Below are positions 1 to 12,346 of a stretch of 64,000 nucleotides of DNA, in pieces. The first letter of the stretch is position 1; every line of letters begins with the position of its first letter. Position numbers and translations under genes: made by a program. The stretch spans positions 442,634 through 506,633 of the forward strand of contig JABACO010000013.1 of the NCBI GenBank assembly GCA_013339895.1, read 5' to 3'. The notes below the pieces were generated by a model. The model had not been told where the DNA came from and ran no database searches. It was given only the letters and a program-made list of their open reading frames with translations. This stretch comes from Ephydatia muelleri (lineage: Eukaryota; Porifera; Demospongiae; Spongillida; Spongillidae).

Positions 1-79
1 ACTACACAAACGATGGAGCTAAGTCTTGGCAAAATCTTACTGAAACGAACCAAAGCCTTGGCCAAGAACTGTTTGCTGT

Positions 80-136
<57 letters not shown>

Positions 137-200
137 TTTCCAATTTCTGTCCTTTACCATATTGAATGTAGTTTAAGTGTAATCTTATACTATATAGATG
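1..200 (-). other. Left-edge fragment of the intron-12 flank (A module tail)
   Basis: This stretch matches 28240-28440 almost base for base: a unique flank, then a (CA)n run, then a short AT-rich segment leading into the 31-bp minisatellite. It also matches 14400-14700 and 48890-49170 in reverse complement. It therefore belongs to the intron between ferlin exons E13 and E12 of the left-most gene copy (G1), whose E13 and later exons lie beyond the left edge. No gene is seen here. Confidence 0.8.
81..136. repeat. (CA)n microsatellite
   Basis: Uninterrupted CA dinucleotides apart from the first few bases. The equivalent runs are at 28317-28358 (with one interruption) and, inverted as TG, at 14459-14618 and 48945-49079. 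Confidence 0.95.
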
Positions 201-211
201 AATTGTGTGCT

Positions 212-3200
212 GGACACTCACAGTGGAGGTATGGAGGGATGGACACTCACAGTGGAGGTGTATGGAGGGATGGACACACAGTGGAGGTGTATGGAGGGAT
301 GGACACTCACAGTGGAGGTGTATGGAGGGATGGACACTCACAGTGGAGGTGCATGGAGGAATGGACACACAGTGGAGGTGTATGGAGGGATGGACACTCA
401 CAGTGGAGGTATATGGAGGGATGGACACTCACAGTGGAGGTGTATGGAGGGATGGACACTCACAGTGGAGGTGTATGGAGGGATGGACACTCACAGTGGA
501 GGTGTATGGAGGGATGGACACTCACAGTGGAGGTGTATGGAGGGATGGACACTCACAGTGGAGGTGTATGGAGGGATGGACACTCACAGTGGAGGTGTAT
601 GGAGGGATGGACACTCACAGTGGAGGTGTATGGAGGGATGGACACTCACAGTGGAGGTGTATGGAGGGATGGACACTCACAGTGGAGGTGTATGGAGGGA
701 TGGACACTCACAGTGGAGGTGTATGGAGGGATGGACACTCACAGTGGAGGTGTATGGAGGGATGGACACACAGTGGAGGTGTATGGAGGGATGGACACTC
801 ACAGTGGAGGTGTATGGAGGGATGGACACTCACAGTGGAGGTGTATGGAGGGATGGACACTCACAGTGGAGGTGTATGGAGGGATGGACACTCACAGTGG
901 AGGTGTATGGAGGGATGGACACACACAGTGGAGGTGTATGGAGGGATGGACACTCACAGTGGAGGTGTATGGAGGGATGGACACACAGTGGAGGTGTATG
1001 GAGGGATGGACACTCACAGTGGAGGTGTATGGAGGGATGGACACACAGTGGAGGTGTATGGAGGGATGGACACTCACAGTGGAGGTGTATGGAGGGATGG
1101 ACACACAGTGGAGGTGTATGGAGGGATGGACCTCACAGTGGAGGGGTATGGAGGGATGGACACTCACAGTGGAGGTGTATGGAGGGATGGACACTCACAG
1201 TGGAGGTGTATGGAGGGATGGACACTCACAGTGGAGGTGTATGGAGGGATGGACACTCACAGTGGAGGTGTATGGAGGGATGGACCTCACAGTGGAGGTG
1301 TATGGAGGGATGGACACTCACAGTGGAGGTGTATGGAAGGGATGGACACTCACAGTGGAGGTGTATGGAGGGATGGACACTCACAGTGGAGGTGTATGGA
1401 GGGATGGACACTCACAGTGGAGGTGTATGGAGGGAGGACACTCACAGTGGAGGTGTATGGAAGGATGGGACACTCCAGTGGAGGTGTATGGAGGGATGGA
1501 CACTCACAGTGGAGGTGTAGGGAGGGATGGACACTCACAGTGGAGGGTGCATGGAAGGATGGACACTCACAGTGGAGGTGTATGGAGGGATGGACACTCA
1601 CAGTGGAGGTGTATGGAGGGATGGACACTCACAGTGGAGGTGTATGGAGGGATGGACACTCACAGTGGAGGTGTATGGAGGGATGGACACTCACAGTGGA
1701 GGTGTATGGAGGGATGGACACTCACAGTGGAGGTGTATGGAGGGATGGACACTCACAGTGGAGGTGTATGGAGGGATGGACACTCACAGTGGAGGTGTAT
1801 GGAGGATGGACACTCACAGTGGAGGTGTATGGAGGGATGGACTCACAGTGGAGGTGTATGGAGGGATGGACACTCACAGTGGAGGTGTATGGAGGATGGA
1901 CACTCACAGTGGAGGTGTATGGAGGGATGGACTCACAGTGGAGGTGTATGGAGGGATGGACACTCACAGTGGAGGTGTATGGAGGGATGGACACTCACAG
2001 TGGAGGTGTATGGAGGGATGGACACTCACAGTGGAGGTGTATGGAGGGATGGACACTCACAGTGGAGGTGTATGGAGGGATGGACACTCACAGTGGAGGT
2101 GTATGGAGGGATGGACACTCACAGTGGAGGTGTATGGAGGGATGGACACTCACAGTGGAGGTGTATGGAGGGATGGACACTCACAGTGGGTGTATGGGAG
2201 GGATGGACACTCACAGTGGAGGTGTATGGAGGGATGGACACACAGTGGAGGTGTATGGAGGGATGGACACTCACAGTGGAGGTGTATGGAGGGATGGACA
2301 CTCACAGTGGAGGTGTATGGAGGGATGGACACTCACAGTGGAGGTGTATGGAGGGATGGACACTCACAGTGGAGGTGTATGGAGGGATGGACACTCACAG
2401 TGGAGGTGTATGGAGGGATGGACACTCACAGTGGAGGTGTATGGAGGGATGGACACTCACAGTGGAGGTGTATGGAGGGATGGACACTCACAGTGGAGGT
2501 GTATGGAGGGATGGACACTCACAGTGGAGGTGTATGGAGGGATGGACACTCACAGTGGAGGTGTATGGAGGGATGGACACTCACAGTGGAGTGTATGGAG
2601 GGATGGACACTCACAGTGGAGGTGTATGGAGGGATGGACACTCACAGTGGAGGTGTATGGAGGGATGGACACTCACAGTGGAGGTGTATGGAGGGATGGA
2701 CACTCACAGTGGAGGTGTATGGAGGGATGGACACTCACAGGGAGGTGTATGGAGGGATGGACACTCACAGTATGGAGGGATGGACACTCAGTGGAGGTGT
2801 ATGGAGGATGGACACTCACAGTGGAGGTGATGGAGGGATGGACACTCACAGTGGAGGTGTATGGAGGGATGGACACTCACAGTGGAGGTGTATGGAGGGA
2901 TGGACACTCACAGTGGAGGTGTATGGAGGGATGGACACTCACAGTGGAGGTGTATGGAGGGATGGACACACAGTGGAGGTGTATGGAGGGATGGACACTC
3001 ACAGTGGAGGTGTATGGAGGGATGGACACTCACAGTGAGGTGTATGGAGGATGGACACACAGTGGAGGTGTATGGATGGACACTCACAGTGGAGGTGTAT
3101 GGAGGGATGGACACTCACAGTGGAGGTGTATGGAGGGATGGACACTCACAGTGGAGGTGTATGGAGGGATGGACACTCACAGTGGAGGGAGGAGGGACAG

Positions 3201-3222
3201 CACAGTGGAGGTGTAAATGGGA
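212..3222. repeat. 31-bp minisatellite array 1 (about 97 units)
   Basis: Tandem units of 31 bp on the plus strand. Each contains TGGAGGTGTATGGAGGGATG followed by GACACTCACAG; common variants are 29 bp (GACACACAG) and 27 bp (GACTCACAG). The array fills the intron of ferlin G1 downstream of exon E12 in gene sense, and its last units touch that exon's splice donor at 3247. Because 31 leaves remainder 1 on division by 3 and the unit lacks stops on the plus strand, all three plus frames stay open for hundreds of codons and give the same 31-residue repeat. I do not regard these as genes. From about 1130 onward the units carry many single-base indels. Confidence 0.97.
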
Positions 3223-3247
3223 AGGGATGGACATGAATATACATCAC

Positions 3248-4556
3248 CAGCCTGTCCAGGTGTAACAGAGCATGATTGTAGTGCCTCTATCCTATATGTA
3301 GTCCTCCACATGCTGTCCACCACAACACAGGGCTTAGTGTCCATCAGGGAAGGAAGTAAAGGGCATTGCCGTCGCTACACGGGATTGGTCGGCTTGGGGT
3401 GGTGAGGCCTGAGGGAAGAGCATTGGTGTCTCAACTTGGTTGCCATAGTTACCTAATAGAGAAGGATGTCAGTGCAAGTTGCACACACAGAGTGCTTGTA
3501 ATGGGAGTAACGATGCTGATATCAACTCCACAGCTGCAAAGCCACAGGTTGCCACTGCTGTGGCAGAGTCCAGGGCGGCATACAGCTTGTAATTCCAACG
3601 ACGCAAGAAGCTCTAAGAAACCAAGGGAATGGCAGCTTTGTTCAGCACTGAGAAGTCCCCAATTAATGCTCACCGTAGCCCTCTCTAAGTCGCTGGTCTT
3701 GATGGGTTCTTGCTTTGTTGCAGGAAGCTCACCCAAGGTCACATCCACTTCCACCATCACACGACCACGATACGACACACCAGGTATCTAAGGTAATGTG
3801 CAGACATAGCTAGTGGTATGCACACCAATATGGCCGTGATGGTCTTACCAGACCCTTGTTCAGGTGGTCGTACTTGTCAGGCAGGTCTGAGAACTCACGA
3901 GGGGAACCATACACATTAATGAAGCAAGGTCCAAATGTTGGCAAGTAGCCATCTTCCCCTGAAGCAGAGATCTCAGACAGGTTGAGGAAACAAGTGCCTA
4001 TGTAATCGTCTGCCCCCAACTTGTCCCTGGATTGGAGGACAGTGACATCATTTGTTTTTAGAGGGTGGCCACTCACTTGTCTTTGATTTGGAACCGGATT
4101 CTTTCACACATGGATGGAAACCGGATGCCCAGATTCAGCTGGTGGTTCCATATGGGGTCCTGCTCGTTCCAGATCACTGGAGTCTTTCCTGTGTGCCCGG
4201 CAAAGTTCACTGTGCAGTAAGGATCCACCAGTTCCTTCTGAACCGTTCCAACATGGAGGAACTTCTTGACTCCCTCAAAGTAGCCTGGGTCCATCTGAGG
4301 CATGTCCTCTGCCCTGAAGATCCTCACCACCATGCTCCCAGCCTGCAGACTCACTCCAGAGGGGCGTAGGAGGTTTCTATAGTAACCAACATAGACAACA
4401 GGGTGTGGGGGCTGTGGCAATCAAGTACTACTTTTGACCTTACGATTCAATGTCAACATTCTCTTGACTTGATGTGGATGGAGAAGGCTTAGGGTCGTCC
4501 CCTGGTCCAATCACATTGATGCTGACTTTAAGATAGCCCTGATCCAGTCAGATCAA

Positions 4557-4589
<33 letters not shown>

Positions 4590-4590
4590 G

Positions 4591-4621
<31 letters not shown>

Positions 4622-5443
4622 ATCATTGTCATTGTCTCAACCACTAGGTGATGGGTTAGACAGTTCACCTTAGCTCCAGCAGAGGGATCATTGGGGTCGG
4701 TTAGAAGAAGCCACTTGTGAATGAAGCAATGTTCGGGCTCATCGTATACTGTACCAACATCCATCTGAGGAGAGAGGAACCCTTACATGTACACCTCATT
4801 CCCCCACTTCTGAGGTGCCTGCTGACCTTGAAGGATCCAATTAGTGCATCCTTCATCACAACCTTTGCATTCAGCACTTTGATCTCTAGCACCTTATCAA
4901 AAACAGCCTGTGGGTGATCCTTGAAGTGAAAGTACAACATCTGGATGGAAGGAAGGGTATATTGTAAAATAACCTCCACCCCTCTCCTCTCCTCCTCTCA
5001 CCTGGTCCCAGTAGGGATTGTTACTGCCCTTCTTTGTGGCAGATTCCTTGATGTCTCCTCCACAGACAACCTTCACTGTGGCATTCAGTTGCCCTCCAAT
5101 CAGCTTGCGTGCTTCAATCACATGAACTCTCACCTGGTCACATGACAGAGGCACACTATATGGTACCAAGTCCACACTGCAGCAAATGGTGCAAACCTGA
5201 AAGTCTAGTGGTTTCTTTGGGAGTCTGGAACTTGTGGCTGGCCTCTGCCTAGCCTTGCTTCGACTACAGATAATAGAACATTAAGCCAGACCTCCAGTTG
5301 TCATGGCATTACTTACGCATCCTTGACTAGTATAGAAGAATCTGTCCCTCTCTCTCCCTGCTCTCCACCTTCATTATCAGTCACAATACCTTCTAGTAGA
5401 CTTGTTACTGAAAGCCAAGAGGTAATTATCATCTTGTCTTACC
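3248..5443 (-). CDS. Ferlin G1, exons E12 to E1 (5' part of a gene continuing off the left edge)
   Basis: Ferlins are C2-domain, tail-anchored membrane proteins acting in Ca2+-regulated vesicle fusion and membrane repair. Minus-strand exons with GT-AG borders: E1 5443-~5800, E2 5317-5407, E3 5197-5263, E4 5002-5133, E5 4827-4940, E6 4669-4764, E7 4444-4538, E8 4077-4376, E9 3849-4026, E10 3674-3787, E11 ~3512-3612, E12 3248-3452. They encode linker, C2B, FerI, C2C and the segment before FerA. E2-E10 are in frame and nearly identical to G2. E11 and E12 carry several 1-2 base indels relative to G2 and G3, and the E11 donor is degenerate (GTTACT instead of GTACTC), so this copy cannot be read through as given. 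The rest of the gene lies past the minisatellite, outside the window. No C2A domain or initiator is seen. Confidence 0.85.
3849..4538 (-). CDS. G1 FerI and C2C exons E7-E9
   Basis: Exons 4444-4538, 4077-4376 and 3849-4026. E7 encodes [18 protein letters not shown], the FerI signature. E8 carries [14 protein letters not shown], then [10 protein letters not shown] and [11 protein letters not shown] of C2C. E9 ends with [18 protein letters not shown], a highly conserved ferlin stretch. Phases chain without a break (E7 ends phase 2, E8 phase 2, E9 phase 0). Confidence 0.85.
4557..4620. repeat. (CA)n microsatellite in ferlin intron 6 (G1)
   Basis: CA repeats, interrupted by ACGGAC, between exons E7 and E6. 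The counterpart in G2 is at 38963-39040 and is longer. Confidence 0.9.
4669..5133 (-). CDS. G1 C2B domain exons E4-E6
   Basis: Exons 5002-5133, 4827-4940 and 4669-4764. The translation starts [14 protein letters not shown], runs through NNPYWDQ and [13 protein letters not shown], and ends in the [20 protein letters not shown] strand, the layout of the ferlin C2B beta-sandwich. As in other ferlin C2B domains, the usual DxD pairs of the Ca2+-binding loops are incomplete, so a structural or lipid-binding role is more likely than strong Ca2+ binding (inference). The sequence is identical to G2 except for isolated substitutions. Confidence 0.85.
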
Positions 5444-5805
5444 ATTGTTGCCATCATCTACATTTGCAGCAGCTGCAGTTGTTTCCTCTCCTCTTTCTAC
5501 TACTCTTCCTCCTCTTCTTCTTCCTCCTCCTCCTCCTCTTCCTCCTCCCCCTCCACCTCTTTCTCCTCCTCCTCCCCTATCTCCTCCTCCTCCTCCTCCT
5601 CTTTCTCCTCCTCCTCTTTCTCCTCCTCCTCTTTCTCCTCCTCCTCTTTCTCCTCCTCCTCTTTCTCCTACTCCACTGTCTCCTTCTCTTTCTCCTCCTC
5701 CTCCTCCTCCTCCTCCTCTTTCTCCTCCTCCTCCTCCTCTTTCTCCTCCTCCTCCTCCTCTTTCTCCTCCTCCTCCTCCTCCTCTTTCTCCTCCTCCTCC
5801 TCCTT
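5444..5805. repeat. CTC/GAG trinucleotide tract at the ferlin 5' end (block 1)
   Basis: About 300 bases of CTC-rich sequence on the plus strand, hence GAG/GGA/AGG-rich in gene sense. It lies directly upstream of the conserved end of exon E1. In the frame set by the E1-E2 splice it reads as Gly-rich with ER interruptions in block 1. The block 2 counterpart (39907-40425) is longer and shifts frame inside the repeat. Confidence 0.9.
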
Positions 5806-5862
5806 CACCATCACCACCACTTGGGGATTCCGGTTCCAATTGTGGTTTGGCCTGTCAACGGA

Positions 5863-5870
5863 TGACGTCA
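5863..5870. promoter_or_regulatory. Perfect CRE palindrome TGACGTCA near the ferlin 5' end
   Basis: An 8-base full cAMP-response-element palindrome sits in the tip of the left outer arm, about 60 bases upstream of the trinucleotide tract in gene sense. The same motif is at 14239-14246 (right arm), 40483-40490 and 48721-48728. CREB/ATF binding is known for this motif; use as a ferlin promoter here is only inferred. Confidence 0.4.
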
Positions 5871-6863
5871 TTAAATGCACTTCGTGAACTACTTTGTCAC
5901 AAAAGTTGGGTGTAGAAGCGAATCACGCGCGATTACCTCTGCGCGGGAGTATTATCTAATTCCACCTCTGAACGGAGTAATGTCACACATGAATTTCGTT
6001 CGAATCATTTAGAAAAAATAAGTCATAAAGTTTCCAACAAATCGCTAGGTGAATATAGATAATAGTATATTGCTTTTTTGGTTTGTCAACTTTGCGGGTG
6101 ACAGCTTTCTGTACAAAACGATACAAATTTTCATTGTTTGGGAATTATAACTGCTCGTTTTGTGGGGGCTTTATAGTCGCCATTATAACGTTGTGCTGTG
6201 TGTCTTGGAGTGGTAATGGCTGGAAGTCATTTCGTGTGTTCTATCATGCTGATGTATTGTATGGCGCATGCGTCATTCCATTTAACTTGCCATTAGCGAG
6301 AATAGAAATAGAAAACGTTGAGCATAGATTTCTAGAACTATTTGCATGTCTCTCGAATCATTGTTAGATCCCTCCGACCTGACTAATATCACTAATGGTC
6401 TCCTAATTTTAATGAACTCTTTACGGACGAAGCATGGACATGCGGTAGAGGGACAGATAAGCTATCGCATCCGCTTTGCAAGAAAACGTCTATGTAAACA
6501 ACTCTCGCGAAGTTGACAAGCAAAAGGCTTGAGCCGATTTCTTCAGAACAATTAATGTGTTGTTGGCTACAAAAAAGTTAATGATTTACCGGTATAGCAG
6601 CACTGTTGACCTAGAAAGCGTTATTATCACGTGACGGTGTTGCGGTTCAAACCTCAAGCATTGCGCGACCATATCTCTTTTCATTCACCCTTGCTTCTAT
6701 GCCACCCGCGCCATTACCATGCAATCAAATACATCACACTGCTTGCATCATTCTCAAAGAGAGTGTTTCATTTCTGGTAACTATCAGAACTTCAGTGAGT
6801 GTTACGTTAGCGCATCACATATACTAGTACATTCGCGCATCAGCATACAGTGTTTTTCGGAAG

Positions 6864-6915
6864 CACATACACACATGCACACACCCAGACATGCACACAC
6901 ACACATGCACACACA

Positions 6916-6950
<35 letters not shown>

Positions 6951-6955
6951 ACCGC
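6864..6955. repeat. (CA)n microsatellite, left arm of the foldback
   Basis: CA and CACATG repeats that mirror the TG run at 9245-9415 of the other arm. Confidence 0.9.
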
Positions 6956-9244
6956 TTACGCATTGCTCAGCTTACTTGCGGCGGTACTTCACCAGACGCC
7001 GAGTGCGGACTTGAATTGACACTCATTCTACCTCACGTAGCTGCAAGTCCACAGTACCAAGAATCCTGCATGCATGCGAGAGAGAAATACACTCCATTCG
7101 TACCATGCAGGTCATATAATATAGAGGTGATATATGCAGCGCGAGTTCGGCTGCATACAAGCGTCGGCTATACCTGTTCCATGCACCTAGCGGCCTTGTT
7201 TGATGCTTTTAAGATCTGTTGCCTCGGTAAATAATTCGATCATTAACGATGGTTTTTATCAACATTCCTCGCGGGAATAGTGGCTAATAGGACAGGCGTG
7301 TGGTGCATATATATTGCTACGAGTGTATTGGTGTGCGAATAATCAGTGCTACATGCATGCAATGCTTGCTTGCACGGCAGAAAAAAAAAAAGACGCGCTG
7401 AATTAATTCTTGAGACTATACTGTAGTATCGAGAGCAAATAAATTGAATCACTAACAATTCCACAATTTCATCAGGAGTACAATATGGTATAATCGTCCC
7501 ATGCATGCACAATAAAGCCCTATATACCTAAAACCAGTCTTACCCGTATACCAGTACCCCTATACCTGGTTTGACAGGCCGCCAGGGCGCCATGCCTGTG
7601 GCCATATCAATACAAACTAAGTTCTCACACGGACGTGAGGTACAAGCTAGCAGTTAATATTAGCTTACGTGGTCATAGCTAGGGGATGATGGGGTTTGAC
7701 ACCTCATGCGTACATTTTTCGCTCACCTCTTGTGGCAAAAGTTTTTGCTTTTGCTCGGAAATGCCTCAACACATAGGCCTCAAACAAAAAGTATACCGGC
7801 TTTACGCGCATGCGTATAAAACTGAAATTACATGTAGGTACTTGAGTATATATTGCGTTTGGGTACCGAAAATCCGTGACCCAATAAACCTTGTCGGTGA
7901 CACGATTTTTAATTTTCGGAGGCATTGCGATGCGCGAACAAGAGAGAAGCTTTTCACTACTAGTAGCACCAAATTTGGTAAAACTGCTGTATGATTTAAG
8001 TAGCGCACTGATGGACGAGCTAGACGTTTTTAAGAGTTGTTCTATACCTATTCTATAGCCTTTTGTTTGTACCTCTCATTCACGCTAAAAATTCTATCAT
8101 TGTGAGATGAAGGCATTCGTTTCCTACCAGGTAGAACAATTATGCAAACACTCTTAAAAACGTGTCGTCCACCAGTGCGCTAACAGCAGTTTAGTAGTGA
8201 AAAGCTTCTCTCTTGTTCGCGCATCGCAATGCCTCCGAAAAATCGTGTCACCGACAAGGTTTATTGGGTCACGGATTTTCGGTACCCAAACGCAATATAT
8301 TCATGCAAGTATACCTATACATGTACTCTATTTTTCAGTTTTTAATTATACGCATGCGCGTAAAGCCATGCAGTACACTGTTTGTTTGAGGCCTATGTGT
8401 GGAGGCATTTCCGAGCAAAAGCAAAAACTTTTGCCACAAGAGGTGAGCGAAAAGTGCAGTTTAATTCTCTATTTCTACGCATGAGGTGTCAAACCCCATC
8501 ATCCGCTAGCTATGACCACGTAAGCTAATATTAACCGCTATACCTCACGTCCGTGTGAGAACTTAGTTAGTATTCATATGGCCACACTGAGGCCTGGCGC
8601 CCTGGCGGCCTGTCAAGCCAGATATAGGGCACTGGTATACCGGTAAGACTGGTTTTAGGTATATAGGGCTTTATTGTGCATGGCGGGACAATTATATATT
8701 GTATACTCCTGATGGAATTGTGGAATTGTTTAGTGAACATTTATTTGCTCTCGATACTACAGTATAGTCTCAAGAATTAATTCAGCGCGTCTTTTTTTTT
8801 TCTGCCGTGCAAGCAAGCATTGCATGCATGTAGCACTGATTATACGCACACCAATACACTCGTAGCAATATATGCACCACACGCCTGTCCTATTAGCCAC
8901 TGTTCCCGCGAGGAATCTTAGCAATGTTGATAAAAACCATCGTTAATGCATGATCGAATTATTTGCCGAGGCAACAGATCTGTTCTTTCCTCTTCGAAGC
9001 ATCAAACAAGGCCGCTAGGTGCATGGAACAGGTATAGCCGACGCTTGTTTGCAGCCGAACTCGCGCTGCATATATCACCTATATATTATATGACCTGCAT
9101 GGTACGAATGGAGTGTATTTCTCTCTCGCATGCATGCAGGATTCTTGGTACCTTGGACTTGCAGCTACGTGAGGTGTCAATTCAAGTCCGCACTCGGCGT
9201 CTGGTGAAGTACCGCCGCAAGTAAGCTGAGCAATGCGTATGCGG

Positions 9245-9245
9245 T

Positions 9246-9287
<42 letters not shown>

Positions 9288-9415
9288 GTGTGTGTGTGTG
9301 CGTGTGTGCGTGTGTGTGTGCGTGTGTGTGCGTGTGTGCGTGTGTGTGCGTGTTTGTGTGCGTGTGTGTGTGTGCGTGTGCGTGCGTGTGTGTGTGTGCA
9401 TGTGTGTATGTGCGG
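9245..9415. repeat. (TG)n/(TGCG)n microsatellite, right arm of the foldback
   Basis: TG repeats with regular CG interruptions, longer than the partner run in the left arm. Block 2 equivalent: 43735-43917. Confidence 0.9.
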
Positions 9416-10125
9416 CTTCCGTATATACTGTATGCTGATGCGCGAATGAAACACTCTTTGAGAATGATGCAAGCAGTGTGATGTATGTGACTTCATGGTA
9501 ATGGCGCGGTGGCAAGGGTGAATGAGAAATATGGTCGCGTGCATGCACAGTCCTATATAGTAGTCCTATATAGTGAGATAATAATAATTATAATAATAAT
9601 GAGGCAAGTAATGGCATACAAATGCTCTTATAAACTGCCTATCTATATGGGAAAAATTTACAAAGGTTGGAAAGGTCATGTTTAGATAATAATGATTTGA
9701 AGACTTTAACATCTTTGGCTGTAACAATGTGCTGAGGTAGTGAATTCTACATATGAATTACTCTGTTGCTGAAGAAATGGTACCTGCATGAACAATGGGG
9801 TATACACTTGTGCTGGATTTTACATGAGTGACCACGTGTAGTAGAAAGCAGGGGAATATTTTAAAAAGTCATCACGTTTGAGGTCAACAGTCTGATACAC
9901 AATCTTGTAACACAAGACTAAGTCAGAAAATATTCTGCGATATTCAAGTGATTGGAGGCCAAGGTTATGAAGCCTATCAGAATAACTAAGTTCAGAAATA
10001 CCAGTACGTTTACATATAGTCCTAGTGAAGAAACGTTGAACACGCTCAATACACTTTATATCAGAGATTAACCAAGGACTCCATATATAGGTGAGTTATA
10101 TTCTAGTATAGGCCTTACATAGATC

Positions 10126-11336
10126 TTATAGGCCAGAACGATCATTAGAAATAAATCCCTTTAGTAACACTGAACAACAACCAAAAGCCTTTGCAGTAAC
10201 ATAAGAACAATGAACATGAGGTTTAAGATCAGAGCTGAGATGGACACCAAGATCACAAATTGAAGTGACTGACTGTAAAGGTACACTGCCTATTGAACAT
10301 TGCAGAGAAGGAATATTCGGATTTCCAAATGAAATGGATACACATTTCTGTGATGCAACTGACAATTGCCATATATAATCATGGTTTGGATGAGCATGAT
10401 AAAATTTAGTATATCATCAGCAAACATCTAGATTTGAACAGGGTGGGGAATAGCATCTGGAAGATCATTAACATATAACAAGAACAGTAGTAGGCCTAGA
10501 ACTGCATGACCCCTGTGGTACACCGCTAACAACAGGCAACAGCTTAGACAAACAATTCCCAATATATACACACTGTGAACAACCATTTAAGAATGATGAT
10601 AACCATTTCAAGATCTGGGGTGCCATACCATATGCTTTAAGTTTGAGTATCAATTTAGGATGACAAACAGTATCAAAAGCTTTTGCAAAGTCAATATAGA
10701 CTGCATCAACTTTAAGGTGATTATCAATGGATATTGTCCAATCATTCAGAGTAGTTAGAATTGTGTGCAAGTAGAGCGTCTAGAAAGAAACCCAAACTGG
10801 TCAGCAGATATTAGCTGATGTGATCTGAGATGAGATATAATAGATTGAGATACAATGGATTCCATAACTTTGCAAGATATACAAGTTAATGATATTGGAC
10901 GATAGTTTGATGGCAAAGAAGGAAGGCCTTTTTTATAGACAGGGCATACAAAGGCAACCTTCCATGCTTTAGGAATGATACCACTATCAATAGAATCATT
11001 AAAAAGTAAGGAAAGCGGAAAGGCAATAGCAGAAGCAATTGATTTGAAAAACAAAGCAGGGAATCCATCAGGGGCTTTGGAACATTTAAAAGGAAGGTGA
11101 AGTAATGCATCTTGGACAATATCAGAAGAAAACGTAATAGGTGCCATTAGAACATCTGCATTCACTCGAGGAGCAAAAGATGGTAAACTGCCATCATCAT
11201 TAGTAAATACTGATGCATTAAGCAATTCACATTTTTCAGCATTTAATACAGCAAAAGAACCATCACTTTGCAGAAGAGGTGGAATACGGTGTGAAGCACT
11301 GATCATTGAATTAGCATAAGAGTAAAACTTTGACAA
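10126..11336 (-). pseudogene. LINE reverse transcriptase domain, frameshifted
   Basis: Reverse transcriptase pieces in order on the minus strand: NYRPISLTCISCKVMESIV, then a frame change at about 10770, then VDAVYIDFAKAFDTVCH (catalytic Asp), VSGVPQGS, and a damaged FADD box near 10420-10435 preceded by an in-frame TAG. Thumb and C-terminal segments follow down to about 9700. Relative to block 2, a 4-base insertion after GVPQGS and a 2-base insertion after FADD break the frame further. Confidence 0.85.
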
Positions 11337-11503
11337 GCTTTTACTGCAGACAATTTTGTGTTCATGGTTCTACTGTCTAGAGATTTCACGATACTTATGT
11401 TTATCAACATGATACCATCTTCGTTTTTGTTTTAGTAGAAGTCTGATGTATTTGGGAAGTTCATGACGTTTAGGCTTCACAGGGCAAAGAGGGACAAACT
11501 CAG

Positions 11504-12256
11504 TTATACATCTATCAAGAATACTGCTAATTGAATTCCAGAAGTCATCAACACCATAACACTTCCGTGTAGCAAAAACCAATCAACAGAATTTAGGTAG
11601 GATATGATGGAGTCATAATCAGCCCTGAAAAAATTTCTAACCAGAATATGATCATCAGGAAAGTAATGCTGACATATGATAGAGTATTCGACAGATAAAT
11701 GGTCACAACTAATAGAGAAGGGATCCACCACAGAGAGATCAGCAACAAGGTGAGGTTTAGAAGCAAAAACAAGATCAAGACAGTTATTACCATGAGTAGG
11801 TGAGTGGACCAGTTGAGTGAACCCATTACATAATGTGCAAGTAAGGAATTTAGAATGATTCAAACAACCACTGCAGGTAGGAATTCTCCAATCAATAGCA
11901 GGGAAGTTAAAGTCACCAACAACAAAAACAGGATAACATGTATTAGAATAGCAGTCAATACATGAACATAAGGTTTCAGTGGATTCTGAGTCATTGGCTG
12001 AAGATGGAGGATTGTAAAAACACATAAACCGATAAGCAACACTCCTTGTGAAGAATATATCAATAACCAAGCACTCAATAGATAGATAAGTATCAGACAG
12101 TAGTATAACTTGAAATACCTGGTGAATATTTTTAACAAATACAGCAACACCACCATATCCATCTTGTCTGTCTTTTCGATACACAGTATAGGCTGAATTA
12201 GAAAGAAGTAGACCATCAGGAACAGAAGAATGCATGCAGCCAAGACTCAGTGACAA
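11504..12256 (-). pseudogene. LINE endonuclease domain
   Basis: Exonuclease-endonuclease-phosphatase fold of the apurinic type, which nicks target DNA to prime reverse transcription. Visible motifs are DGYGGVAVFVKN near the start, VVGDFNFPAIDWR in the middle (the catalytic GDFN), and SCDHLSVEYSI near the end (SDH-like His). It continues in other frames toward the RT, so frameshifts are present. Confidence 0.8.
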
Positions 12257-12346
12257 AAATTAAATCAAAATCATTGGGCAAAAGCAAAACTGACAGCAGA
12301 TCAATCTTATTATACAATGAGCGAGCATTAAACAATTTACATTTAA

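Larger units (their letters stand above)
6664..9545. mobile_element. Inner foldback palindrome, block 1
   Basis: Left arm 6664-8041 is the reverse complement of right arm about 8150-9545, with a loop of only about 105 bases. Matching landmarks include CGACCATATCTCTTTTCATT at 6667 against its complement near 9530, a (CA)n run at 6864-6953 against (TG)n at 9245-9415, and ACGTTTTTAAGAG at 8027 against its complement at 8152. The few open frames inside are short and antisense to one another, so I assign no gene. In block 2 the left arm starts further out, with ATCTCACTATATAGGACT, which mirrors the right end here. Confidence 0.8.

Noticed and set aside
218..3220. CRISPR array
   Set aside because: Units are directly joined without unique spacers, the sequence is eukaryotic and no cas genes are present.
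198..3238. Very long plus-strand open frames in array 1 (up to about 1,000 codons) with repeats such as WRDGHSQWRCMEGW
   Set aside because: They follow from a stop-free 31-bp unit read in all three frames. They lie inside a ferlin intron, antisense to it, and have no start context or other coding sign.
7686..8484. Small open frames around the foldback loop as a transposase or host gene
   Set aside because: They occur in mirrored pairs because of the palindrome, have no recognisable motif and are not kept intact between blocks.
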